This document shows positions 1 through 10,013 of a stretch of 15,542 nucleotides of DNA, one piece after another (position 1 is the first letter of the stretch; each line of letters starts with the position of its first letter). The stretch is from assembly GCA_022578965.1 (NCBI GenBank), contig MU400991.1, positions 1-15,542 of the forward strand, read 5' to 3'. The translations under genes were made by a program, and so were the position numbers. The DNA is from Xylaria sp. FL1777 (taxonomy: Eukaryota > Ascomycota > Sordariomycetes > Xylariales > Xylariaceae). Below the pieces are notes generated by a model. The model did no database searches. It was not told where the DNA came from and saw only the letters and a list, made by a program, of their open reading frames with translations.

Positions 1-1641
1 AATAAACTAAAAAATAATTAGTTTTTTAAACAAATTATAAAAATAAAAATATAAAACTTTTATAAATTAAAATAGTTAGTTATAACTATAGTTTACTATA
101 AAGATTTATAAAAATTTATAACATTTAAAAAGAATTTTAATTATATTTATAATATTATTTTAAAAAAATATAAAAATAATTATTATAAATATTATTAGCT
201 AATTAAAGCATAATTATATTAAAAAATAGTTATTAAATGTAAAAAAACTTAAAAATTATAATTTAAAGCTTGCTTAAAAGCAAAAACAAAACAAAATATA
301 ATAATATTTAAAATATTAAATAAAATAAACATTTAAACATTTTACAAAAAAAAAGCAAAAAACAAAATAAGCATTTATTAAAAAAGCAGCAAATAGCTAA
401 AAAAACTAAAGCTTTATATAAAGTTTAATATAATAATTAATAAAACTAATTTAAAATTAAACTTATATATTAAAAAAAAAAGTATAATATTTTAATTAAT
501 TTAAAAATATAAGCTAATATAATTTTATTTAAAGTAGTAAAATAAAATAAAATTTCTTAAAAATATAAACAAAAATCTTAAAAAATTAAAAAATTTAATA
601 AAAGTATTTTTAGCTATAATAACAGTTATATATTTAAAAAAACTAAACTTTTTAATATATTTATATAAAAACATAAAAAGCAAATTATATTAAATATTGC
701 TAATATATTTAATTATAATATTATTTTAAAAATATTATAGCTAAAAACTAATAACTTTTTAATTTAATAAAAAGTAAAAACTATTAAGTAAAAAAGTAAA
801 AAATAAAGCAAAAAAATTAAAAAAATTGTAAAAAAAATCTTAAATAAAATACTAAAAGTATATTATAAATTTTATAAACTATTTAAAAAAAAAAAAAAAA
901 AAACTTTTTAAACATAGCTTATAAAACTATTATATTTTTATTAAAAAAAAATATTAACTAAAGCTTTATTAAGTATACTATATAAGCTTAAATAAAATAA
1001 ACGCTTTATAAAAATACATTTAAAAAAATTTAGCAAAAAGATTTCTAAAAAAATTTTAGTTATTTATTAAATACTTTATAGTGCTAATACTTAAAATAAA
1101 AAATAAAAAATAACTAATTAATAAAAAAAAAAAACTAATATAGTAAATAATAGTTAATTATTAATTATTAAACGTAATTATTATTGCAAATAAATATTTC
1201 TTTATTTTATTAATAATTATAAAAAAAAATATTAGCTAAACAAAATAATTTATAGCAGTTAATATTTTAAATAAATATTATGCTATTAAAATAGCTAAAA
1301 AAATAAAATAAAAAACTGCTATATAAACAGTATATAAACTATATAAATATATAGTTATGCTATAAAAACTATAAAACATATTAACTAGCTTTTAATACAT
1401 AATAATAATAATTTTATAAAAGTTTTTAAACAAGTTTATATTTATTTACTTAAATAATATTTTAATTTACTTTAAAACATTAAAAAAACATAAAAAATAT
1501 ATAACTTAAGTATTAAAAACATTTAAATAAGCAAAATTATAACTTAATACAAAAAAATATATATAATATATATAAAAAATTAACTTTTTAAAATTTATAA
1601 TTATTTTAAAACAAATATAAATTTAACAATTAAAAATTAAT
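1..1641. other. AT-rich flank without recognisable gene
   Basis: This stretch is almost entirely A and T, with stops in every frame and no readable protein motif on either strand. A 19-base A run lies at about 885-903. Remaining C and G show the same neighbour bias as the LINE copies (C after A or G, hardly ever after T or C), so the DNA has probably passed through the same mutational process and may be an older decayed repeat. I could not assign it to a family. Confidence 0.6.
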
Positions 1642-1657
1642 ATAATATAAAACTAGA
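1642..1657. repeat. Left target-site duplication of LINE copy 1
   Basis: The 16-base string ataatataaaactaga here is repeated exactly at 6795-6810, immediately after the (TAA)n tail of the element. A direct repeat of this size is typical of target-primed insertion by Tad/I-like LINEs. The TSD could be one or two bases longer if the next 'ga' corresponds to 'aa' on the right side after a G-to-A change. The A/T-rich left end could also include bases of the TAA tail by chance. Confidence 0.85.
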
Positions 1658-1728
1658 GACCTTTTTTAAATTCTTTACACTTAATTATAACTTTATGAAT
1701 TTAAGCTTAATTATTAAATAATTAAAAT

Positions 1729-1742
1729 CGCTAGAATTAGCG
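1729..1742 (+). other. Leader hairpin 1 of LINE copy 1
   Basis: cgcta-gaat-tagcg forms a 5-bp stem with a 4-base loop about 70 bases inside the 5' end. The right arm is unchanged in copy 2 (9931-9944) and the left arm differs only by one C-to-T, which still pairs as G.T. It lies in the untranslated leader, where LINE promoters are internal. A role in RNA structure or ORF1 binding is conjecture. Confidence 0.5.
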
Positions 1743-1744
1743 TA

Positions 1745-1771
1745 GCAACTTTTATTTATTAAATAAGTTGC
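1745..1771 (+). other. Leader hairpin 2 of LINE copy 1
   Basis: The arms gcaactt and aagttgc can pair over 7 bp, with an A/T-rich loop between them. In copy 2 the right arm is kept and the left arm has one C-to-T, leaving a G.T pair. Together with the preceding hairpin this marks a structured 5' leader upstream of the ORF1 start. Confidence 0.5.
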
Positions 1772-1811
1772 ATTTTATTTATAAAATGTAAATATAACAA
1801 AAAACAAAAAA

Positions 1812-3195
1812 ATAGTGTTAAACGATTTATTTATTAAAAACGTAACTAATATGCTATTAAAACTTACTAGCAATATAATTGCAAAGCAGCAATGTTTTAA
1901 TAAAAAACGTAAAGCTAACGGACTTTTTAGTATATAAAAAATAGTTAATAAAATTATAAAACTAGTATTATAGCTACTAATAAAAAAAAAATAGCAAAAG
2001 AAATTTTTTTTTAGAAAAACATAAAAAAAGCATAAATAGCATACATATTAAAAAAAGCTTAAAAAAGCTAGCAAAGCATAAAGCTTAACAATAAAAACAA
2101 CTTTAATATATTTATAACTTGCTATAATTTAAATGCTACTATAAAAGCTAATTAAAAAAGCGTTAAAAATACTATTTAAAAGCTTTTTTAATAAACTTTA
2201 TTAAATATAAACATATTAAAATTTTAAATATAAGTTATAGCTTTATAGCTAGCTTACAATAATAAAGCAGTACTATTTAAGCAAAATAAAAAAATACTAA
2301 TTAAAGTTAAAAAACAAGCTAATAATTTTAAAAATAAAACATTAGCTAATATTATTAAAGCAATAAATATAGCATTTATAAGCAATAATATAATTGTTGC
2401 TAAAAAGCTATATAGTAAAAACATAATAATTACTTTTAAAAAGGCAGTGCTTTAAAAAGCTAAAAAAAAAAAATAAATTATAAAAGCTTTTAAAAAAAAG
2501 TTAAAAGTATAATAAAAAAAAGCAGCGCTAATAATAAAAAGCGTTTTAGTAAAATAAGTTAAAGCAATATATTTAAACAAAAACTTATTATAATTATTAT
2601 ATAATAAACATTTTAAAGTTATAAAATATAAAAAAATGCTATTTAAAAATACAAAAGCTAAATTTATATTAATATTATTATATATAAGTAGTATTATAGT
2701 AGTTAAAACAATATATAAAAATAGCTTTTTATAAAAAGCCTAGCTATTTAATTGTAAATTTTTTGCTATAAAGCTTAAAGTTATATAATGTTTTAATTGC
2801 TATAAATATAATTATATAGCTAAATATTGCTGCAAAAACTTAAAGTATAACTATTGCTTAGCTTTAAAGCATTAAAAAAATAAAAAAAGCTACTTAATAA
2901 AAATGCAAAAAATAAAGCAAAAATGCATAAACTATAAAAAAATGTATATAGCATAAAATAAAGCTTGCTAAAAAAAGGTTAAACAAAAAAACAAAGCAAA
3001 AGCAATATATATATTACAACTTAAAAGCTTTTAAAATGCTAAAAAAGCAATAATAACAAGCAAAAAAATAAATAAAAATAGTTTAAAAATATTAATAGCA
3101 TTAATATTTATAAAGCTAAATAAAAAAAAGTTATTAATAAAAAAATAGCAAACTAATAATATAAGTAAAAACTTATTTTTATTAATTTAATAATA
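1812..3195 (+). pseudogene. LINE ORF1 (gag-like, three CCHC zinc knuckles), copy 1, decayed
   Basis: ORF1 of fungal LINEs is an RNA-binding protein that packages the element RNA. The first part (1812 to ~1985) reads in one frame. A one-base loss in the A run near 1990, relative to copy 2, moves the rest to the frame of positions 1991, 2282 and 2789, where sense codons predominate up to about 3060. The N-terminal two thirds contain a segment like the gag-like core of these ORF1s (around 2380-2470). Zinc knuckles follow. Knuckle 1 is at 2789-2830: C-x2-C-x4-[H now Y]-x4-C. Knuckle 2 is about 2831-2893: Cys at 2831 and 2855, His at 2870, with other Cys codons now TAT or TAC. Knuckle 3 is at 2924-2968: C-x2-[C now Y]-x3-[H now Y]-x6-C. 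A Gln codon just before knuckle 1 is now TAA, and Trp/Gln codons at 2954 and 2969 are TAA. The start is placed at ATA 1812, a likely former ATG; a GTG follows. The end is uncertain. Confidence 0.82.
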
Positions 3196-3198
3196 TAT

Positions 3199-6100
3199 AA
3201 TATTGCTTTTTAAAATATTGCAAGATTTAAAAATAATATAGCATATATACTATAAAACAATAGCTTTAATTATATAGCAGTTTAAAAGCTAATAATTAAT
3301 AAATATAGCAATATATATTGCTTTAATAGTAATAACTACTAAGTTATTTAGTTAAAAAACAAAACTACGTTATATATAAACAAAAAAATTGCAATAAAAA
3401 TATTAGCAAAAAATGCTAGTAAAAACTAAGCAAAAGTTATAATAAGCAATAATAACTTAGGAATATTTTTATAGTTAATATATTTACTAAATTAAAAAAA
3501 AACAGTTTAGCATAGTTTAATTTAAAAAATATATAAAGCAAACAAGCTAAAAAAATATTATATATTTATAAGCAACTTTAACTTTTATTATTTATTATAA
3601 AACTTAAAAAGCAAAAAAAGCTAAAAAGCAAATAAACTGCTTAAATTTATTGCATAATAGAATTTTATATTAGCTATTTTTTAAAAAAAAATAATTAAAA
3701 CAAAGCATAAATAAAAAAGCTTAATAATAAACTTAATATAAATATTTAATAATTTAGCTACTATTTATTAAAAGGACTTAAAATAGCTAAGTTTTAATTA
3801 TAAAGCATTAAAAATTATAATTAATTTATAAGCAGCTTTATAAAAATACCTAAGAAAAGCAAAAAAATAAAACTAGCTTAAATTAAATAAAAATAAAGCA
3901 ACTATAAAAGCAAAAGCTATTATTATAAAAACATATATGCTATATATATTTAATAAATTAAATAATATTTTTAACTTTTTAATTTAGCAATTAATAAAAA
4001 TAGCAAATAAAACAACGCTTAAAAAAACTATAAAAAAAAAATACTAAGTATTACTTTAGTAGTTTTTAAAAGTAGTTAAAATAAAAAAAAAAGCAAAATA
4101 AGCATACTGCAAGTTTTAAAGCAAAAGAATTAAAGTAGTATAGCAAGCTTTTAAAAAAAAGAAAAAAGCTTTTCATAATAAAATAAAAAAAGTACAAAAA
4201 TACCGCTAAAAATAAACATTTATAAAAGCATTTAAAAATTTTAAGTTATTATAAAGCTTAGCTAAATAAGCAAAGTTTGTTTATAAGTTAGCTTTAAAAG
4301 TTATTGCAATTTTACTGCTAAAACAAACAAAAAATAAGCTGCTTTTTGCTAATACTTTTAAAAAAAAAACAGCTTTATTAATAAAACGCTTTTTTTTTAT
4401 ACTATTAGTAAACCTGTTTAATATACTTAAAAAAAACCTAATTTATAATAGCTACTAAAAATTTATAGTTAATATTAATTTAAAAAAAAAAAATATAATA
4501 TTATTAATATAAAAGTTAGTACTATAAAAAGCGTTAAAAAATAATTTGTTATTTAATAGCTTTTTTAAAGCTTATAAACCTGCTTTAGCAAAAAAAATAG
4601 CAATATTATATATTGCTAGCTTTTTACTAAAGTATTACTTAATGCAATTTAAGCAAGCAAAAATAATAGTTATATTTAAACTTAAAAAGTTAAAAAAAAA
4701 CTAAAAAAACAGCTAAAAAGTAGCACTTTATTGCGCTTATTTATATAGTAAAAAAAGTGCTAAAAAAAAAGCTATATTATTACATAATAAAAGTAATTAA
4801 GCAAAAGAATTTTTTGCTAAACAACTAAATAAGTAATAAACAAAATAAGTTAATAAATATAATTATTAAACTAGTATTAAAAATAACAAAAAAAATAATT
4901 AGCAAAAAAAGTATAGCATTTTTGCTATAGCTAAATATTATAAAAGCTTTTAATACTATTAATAAAAAAAAATAATATATATTTTATAATAAAAAAGCTT
5001 TTTTTTTTAAATAATTATATAAGTAAACTTTTTTATATTAAATTATATAGTGCGTTTTTGCTTTAATAAAGCAGTATTTTAATTAATAATGCTAAAAGCT
5101 AAAGTTTTTTAAAAGTTTTTGCTTTTATTTTTTTTTTTTTTTTATATATTTTAATACTTTATAATAACTTTGCTATATATTAAAAGCTAATAATAGTTAG
5201 CTTTATTAATAATATTAACTTTATTATAGCAAACTTAAATATAAAGCAAAACTATAAAGCTTTAAAAATAGCATAAAAAACGTATAAAAGCTAAGCAAAA
5301 TAACATAAAATAAAGTTTATATTGCAAAAAAGCAAATTAATGCACTTTTTTAACAATAAAATAGCATTTATATAAATAATATATTTTTTTAACGTAATAG
5401 TATACTTAAAAAATAACGCAAAGTTTTTAAAAGTATAGTTTAACAAAAATATAAAATAAAAAAAACATTTAGCAAAGCTTAAAAAAAAACTAAACATTTA
5501 GTTATATATAATAACTAAGTTATAAAACTTTACATAAAGTAGTAACATAATAAAAGCAAAGCAAATATATATTATAATAATATAAAGCATTTTAATTTAT
5601 AGCGTAGCAATTTAATATAAAAACTTTAAAAAAAATAAAGCAAAAAGCATTATTAATTTATTAGCAGCAATTTAAAATAAGTATTTTAAATATATAGCTA
5701 AAGCTTTTAAAGCAATTAAAACAAAACATTTAAAAACTAAAATAAGAATTTTTTTTATTAATTTGTATTTTAGTAATAAAACAATAGCTTATAAGTATTA
5801 TATAAAAAGCTTAGTAGCTAAAAAGTTAATTTAAAAAGCAATAAAAAAAATTAAAACTTTTATTTAAAACATAAAAGCTTAAAAAGCTAAAAACTAAACA
5901 AAAAGCAAGTTTATAAGTAATAATAAAAGCATAACTAAAAAAAATCTAATGTTAGCTTTAAACTTTTAGCAAAAAAAATAATTAAAAAAAAAAAACTTAA
6001 AATTGTATTAAAAAAAAAATAAATAAGCAAATAAAGCTAAGCTAAAATAAGCAGTAGCTATTTAATAATAGCTAAACAAAAGCTTAGCAAAAATAAAGCT

Positions 6101-6600
6101 TTTAAAAAGTATAACAAATTACTAAAGCATAAAATAGCTATAATAATATAAATATGAACTAAAAAAATAAAGTTAAAAGTGTTCTTGCATAAAAAGAAAA
6201 TTTTAAGCTTTTTTATGCTTTTTTGCAAATGCGTAAAAAAGAAAAAAACCTTTTAGCATGTAATTTTATGTTATAATTTACTAAAAAACAAAAAAAAGCA
6301 GCTATAAAAAAGCTTTATAGCTAAGCTATTATAAATTAATAAAAATTTATAATTAGCTATAAAAAAGCTTAAAGTTGCAAATAATATTATAAAGTAATTA
6401 CTTGTTACTAATAAAATAATAATATATAATAAAGCAGTTAAAATAAAAAGGAATAAAAAAAGAAAAAAAAAAGCAAAAGATAAAGAAAAAACTAGCAGAA
6501 AAAATAAAAGCGCTTCTTTAAAAGTTCTAAAAAACAAAAAAAAAGCTTTTATATGCTTTTTAAAAAAGCAAAAAGTTTAAAAGCTTTAAAAAAAGTTTTT
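3199..6600 (+). pseudogene. LINE ORF2 (endonuclease + reverse transcriptase + CCHC), copy 1, decayed
   Basis: ORF2 would nick target DNA and reverse-transcribe the element RNA. The endonuclease reads in the frame of 3214: N-x-A-R at 3214-3225, IAVQEP as IAV*KL at 3274-3291, GDFN-x-HH-x2-W as SNFNFYYLL* at 3571-3600, and SDH as FNY at 3796-3804. The RT begins in the same frame with an RFF(P) box near 4387-4398. An extra A near 4690 shifts frame. WRPIALL is then readable at 4721-4741, QMGNR at 4826-4840, and motif A as LNIIKAFN at 4931-4954. Motif B (VPQGSPLS) is at 5104-5127 after another A-run slip. After the T run the frame changes again: motif C, FADD, reads FINN at 5202-5213, and an AKFLGVWLD-like box at 5418-5444. 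A post-RT block of Q-N-K type lies at 5661-5738, and a C-x-C-x8-H-x3-C finger at 6224-6271. No RNase H motif is seen. Start and end are approximate. Confidence 0.85.
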
Positions 6601-6633
6601 CTGCTTTTTAACTATTATTTTTTGTTTAGTAAG

Positions 6634-6651
6634 CTAGTTAATAAAAACTAG
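6634..6651 (+). other. 3' UTR inverted repeat of LINE copy 1
   Basis: CTAGTT and AACTAG, six bases apart, can form a small stem. The same structure is present and longer in copy 2 (AACTAGTT twice, 14833-14854), so it predates the split of the copies. It lies between the end of ORF2 and the terminal stem-loop. Function is not known. Confidence 0.4.
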
Positions 6652-6757
6652 TTATTATAAAATAAAGAAACTTTAAAGTAGCAGCGTAAACATTGTTGCA
6701 TAAAGTTTTTATTTAGCTTTTTATACAGTTTTACTTATAAGTACACAAGTAAAAAAA

Positions 6758-6782
6758 CCGCGCTATAAAGCAGCATAGCGGG
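6758..6782 (+). other. 3'-terminal stem-loop of LINE copy 1
   Basis: ccgcgctat and atagcggg pair over 8 bp with one bulged G and an 8-base loop (aaagcagc). The structure sits immediately before the (TAA)n tail. Many LINEs use such a terminal stem-loop as the recognition site for their own reverse transcriptase. The ~45 bases from about 6729 to 6774 are identical in the two copies, in contrast to the diverged coding region, and are among the most GC-containing bases of the element. Confidence 0.65.
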
Positions 6783-6800
6783 TTATTAATAATAATAATA
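6783..6800 (+). repeat. (TAA)n tail of LINE copy 1
   Basis: After the terminal stem-loop comes ttattaataataataata, a short TAA repeat running into the right TSD. Tails of TAA-type repeats rather than poly(A) occur in I-like and some Tad-like LINEs. This tail fixes the + orientation of the element. Confidence 0.75.
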
Positions 6801-6810
6801 TAAAACTAGA
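6795..6810. repeat. Right target-site duplication of LINE copy 1
   Basis: Exact 16-base match to 1642-1657. It abuts the TAA tail, so the boundary between tail and TSD is ambiguous by a few A/T bases. The ten-base core aaaactaga with its flanking t cannot come from the tail. Confidence 0.85.
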
Positions 6811-9800
6811 AAATATTTAACTTAGCTATTATTATAAATATATAATAAGCATTAAAATTTTTAAACTATATTTAAATGTTAATTTAAAACTTTAAAAAAA
6901 TAGCATTTTATTTTATAAAATATACAAAAAAAAAATATAAAAAAATTTTTTTTTTAATTTTAAAAAAAGCTTAAAAAGCGTTTAAAGAATTAAAACTAAA
7001 AGTTATTTTTACTTTTATAATTAAACTATTTAATTTATAAAAAAAAAAAAGCTAAAAATAAATGCTTTAAATAATATAATTATAAAAGTTTTAAAATAGT
7101 TAAAAAACAATAAAAAATAGCACTTAATAGCTTATTATTTTAAAGCATTATAAAAGATAGCATTATAATACTTTATATATAATAAAAAACTATTTGCAAT
7201 TATTATAACATTTAAAAAATAAAAACTATTTTTTATAAAAACTATAAAGCTAATTAAAATTTATTTAAATTATTAAAACTTAACGAAATTTATAATTATA
7301 TAAAAAATTACTAAATAACATAAAAATTAAATGGTTTTTTTTTTTAAATTTAACTTTAAAATATGCTATATTAAAAAAAAAAAAAAACATTTAAACAAAC
7401 ATACTAAGCTAACAAAGTTAAAAAAAATTTAAAGTTTTAAAAAAAAACATTTAAATATTATATTTTTAAAGAAATAAAAGCTTAAAAGTTAAAATTATAC
7501 TTAAGAACTTTATAAATATATAGCTATAATAAGCTTATAACTTAAAAAGGTTAATATAGCTACAAAAACATAAAAAATTAAAAAAATAACAAGCTAATAT
7601 ATAAACGTAAAGTTTACTTATTAAAATCTTTATAAAATAAATTTATTAAAAAGTTTTATAAATATTTATTATATAAATATTAAAAAGCAATAAAAATAGT
7701 TAAATAACTATAAAAAAAATATAATTTTTTAAAACAATAAAACATAATTAAAGCTATTATAAAAAAATGCAATATTTGCAATAAAGCTAAAGCAGCTTAA
7801 TATAAGCTTTATAAACTATTATAACTTATATAAATACTTAAACAAACATAATATATTATTGCTTAAAATTTTATTATAATATTACTTTTATTAATTAATT
7901 TAGTTATAAAAATATAATATAATAAAATATAAATTATTATTAATAAACTTACTAAGTATGTTTATTTTTTACTGTTTAAAAAAAATGCAATAGTTAAATA
8001 ACTTATATACGCTTTTATATGCTAATATTTAAATAAATATAAACTATTAAAAAAAATTGTTTTAAATTAAAATAAATTGTTTACTTTTAGATTTAAAACT
8101 AGTTTTTTTAAACTTATTAATATTAAACTAAAATTTTTAATTGTTTACTACTTATAAACAAATAAACAAACAAAAAAACTAAACTAAATATTAAAACAAT
8201 ATTTATAAAGTTATATTAATTATTAATAAAACAATTAAATAAAACTATTATTAATAGCATAAATTTTATATAACATATTAATAAATAAAAATATAAGCAT
8301 ATTTTTATATAAAGCTATTTATAAATAGCAAGCAACTATTAAAAAATAAAAAAAAACATTAATAAAAGTATTTATTATTTTAACTATAGTACTTTAAGCA
8401 AACATTATTGCAATAAAAATTAAAACGCTATAAATTAAACTATAACTATATTTTTAGTTTTTATAACAATAAATATTAATATATTATAACAAAAAACGAA
8501 CTAAAAAACTAACTTTTAAAAAAAAAACAAAGTTTACTTACTATAATAAAAACAAAATGCAAACATTAATATTTCTTAAATTAAAATAAAACAACTAAGC
8601 AATAAATTAAAATTTAAAAAACTTAGCTTTTTTAAAATTAAAAAAGTTATTTTACTTATTAACTATAAACTATTATTACTAAAAAATATGCAAATTTACT
8701 TTATTTTTTACATTTTTTTACTAAAACTAATACTTATTAAAACATTTATTAAAATATAACTAAAAATAAAAATAAATTAAAATATTTATAAAGTTAAAAA
8801 TATATTAAATTTTTATTAAAATAATAATAACGTTAAGTATTTTATTAAATAAAAAAGATATTTATATATTAATAATACTTAAAAACTTAAAAAATACTTA
8901 AAAACTGCTAAAATAATTATAAACTAGTTTTACTATTAATACTTTAATTAACTAAAGCTAAAAAAAAAATTAACTTTAAATAAAACGTTTAATACGTTTT
9001 AATTAAACTTTAAAAAAACAACTAATAATAGCTATATTGCTTTAATATGTTATTTTTATTTTTTAGCTATATAACGCTTTTTTATTTTAACTTGCTTAAG
9101 CTTTTTTAAATTATTTAAACTATAAGCTATAATAATAGTTATTTTTTTTTGCTTTTTTATTAGCAAGTTTAATTTATTTTTTAGCTTGTTATGCTAAAAA
9201 ATAAGCTATTATATTTGTTATAAAAATAAACTTCTAGTATTATAATTTGCTTGTTTAGCTATAATATATTTAATATAATAATATAAAGTTAAATTTTAAT
9301 ATTAAACATTTTGTACTATAATAATTATAGCAAAAGCATAAAGCTATTTTAATTAATTTTAGTTTAATAAAAAAAAGCAAAGCAAAGTTTTATTAAGCTT
9401 TTTGTTTAAAACACAACAAGCAAAGTTTTTTAAAAACCTTACTAAACATAATAAGCACAAAAAACAAAAAACAAAAAATAAAAAAAAAAAACTTACAAAA
9501 AAAAAAATACAAAATTATTAAAACAATAATTATAGAAAAAAAAAATAATATTATAAAATAAGCTAACTAAGCTAGTTAAAAAGCTAAGTATAAAAAAAGC
9601 ATGCATAAAAAAAGTTTTATTTGTTAAAAAAATATATATTTAAACTATTATAAAGATTTAATATATAAATTTAATAAACTTAAGCGTTAAATTTATTAAG
9701 CTTTAAACTTAACAAACTTAAGCGTTAAGTTTATTAAGCTTTAAACTTAAAATAATATAGCATTAAATTTATTAAAAAAAGCAACATTTATAAATTACTA

Positions 9801-9846
9801 TTACTGTTTTTTTTATTTATATAATTATATACTTTTTATATCTAAT
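6811..9846. other. AT-rich spacer between the two LINE copies, no gene recognised
   Basis: About 3 kb with no open frame that reads like a protein on either strand. It has a 15-base A run at 7373-7387 and many A/T microsatellite-like stretches. The surviving C and G bases follow the same bias as in the LINE copies, suggesting older decayed repeat DNA. I tried to see retrovirus-like or DNA-transposase motifs (for example around 8380-8900) and could not support any. A 38-bp tandem repeat near the right end is listed separately. Confidence 0.55.
9676..9775. repeat. 38-bp tandem repeat, about 2.5 units
   Basis: Units at 9676-9713 and 9714-9751 agree at 36 of 38 positions. A third partial unit (agcattaaatttattaa, 9759-9775) repeats the middle of the unit with one G-to-A change. 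Each unit holds AAGCTT and several TTAA-containing inverted segments. It lies about 70 bases upstream of LINE copy 2 and is not part of it. Confidence 0.75.
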
Positions 9847-9860
9847 TATTTATTTAGTTC
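9847..9860. repeat. Left target-site duplication of LINE copy 2
   Basis: The 14 bases tatttatttagttc recur exactly at 14996-15009 after the TAA tail of copy 2. The sequence is unrelated to the TSD of copy 1, which shows the two insertions were independent events and not a segmental duplication. Confidence 0.85.
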
Positions 9861-9930
9861 ACCTTTTTTAAATTCTTTACACTTAACTATAACTTTGTAA
9901 GTTTAAGCTTAATTATTAAATAATTAAGAT

Positions 9931-9973
9931 TGCTAGAATTAGCGTAGCAATTTTTACTTACTAAATAAGTTGC
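9931..9973 (+). other. Leader hairpins of LINE copy 2
   Basis: Two short inverted repeats at 9931-9944 and 9947-9973 correspond to those at 1729-1742 and 1745-1771. Each has one C-to-T in an arm relative to copy 1, leaving a G.T pair in place of G-C. Their presence in both copies places them in the ancestral leader, upstream of ORF1. Confidence 0.45.
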
Positions 9974-10013
9974 ACTTTATTTATAAAGTATAAATATAAC
10001 AAAAAACAGAAAA

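Larger units (their letters stand above)
1658..6794 (+). mobile_element. Full-length, mutation-riddled LINE (Tad/I-like), copy 1
   Basis: This is a non-LTR retrotransposon of about 5.14 kb. Its ends are set by homology to the copy at 9861-14995 and by a private 16-bp TSD. The order on the + strand is: leader with two hairpins, ORF1 with three CCHC knuckles, ORF2 with endonuclease, reverse transcriptase and C-terminal CCHC finger, 3' stem-loop, (TAA)n tail. Both copies start at the same point (acctttttt...), so this is a complete insertion and not a 5'-truncated one. Differences from copy 2 are nearly all transitions: in 195 aligned bases from 2789 I counted 12, all C/T or G/A. The copy also carries single-base changes in A and T runs that break frame (near 1990, 4690, 4970 and 5140). 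It is dead by itself. The clade name is inferred from domain order and tail, not from a search. Confidence 0.93.

Noticed and set aside
1851..1853. ATG at 1851 as ORF1 start
   Set aside because: Copy 2 differs at this place by transitions in both directions, implying an ancestral GCG, and sense codons continue upstream in the same frame to about 1812.
5291..5497. Minus-strand open frame of 68 residues
   Set aside because: It is antisense to the RT-thumb region of ORF2, where sense-strand motifs (AKFLGV-like box at 5418-5444) are clear.
6271..6537. Open frame on the minus strand encoding a very hydrophobic 88-residue peptide, with a counterpart at 14472-14738
   Set aside because: It is the antisense of the A-rich end of LINE ORF2. 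A-rich sense DNA gives Phe, Leu and Ile on the other strand. Its presence in both copies follows from their homology.
8380..8900. Possible remnants of an LTR-retrotransposon reverse transcriptase in the spacer
   Set aside because: I tested the three + frames for the usual RT boxes and found only partial matches that needed non-transition changes or arbitrary frameshifts.
9676..9775. CRISPR-like array
   Set aside because: The units are contiguous with no spacers, there are only about 2.5 of them, and the setting is eukaryotic repeat DNA.
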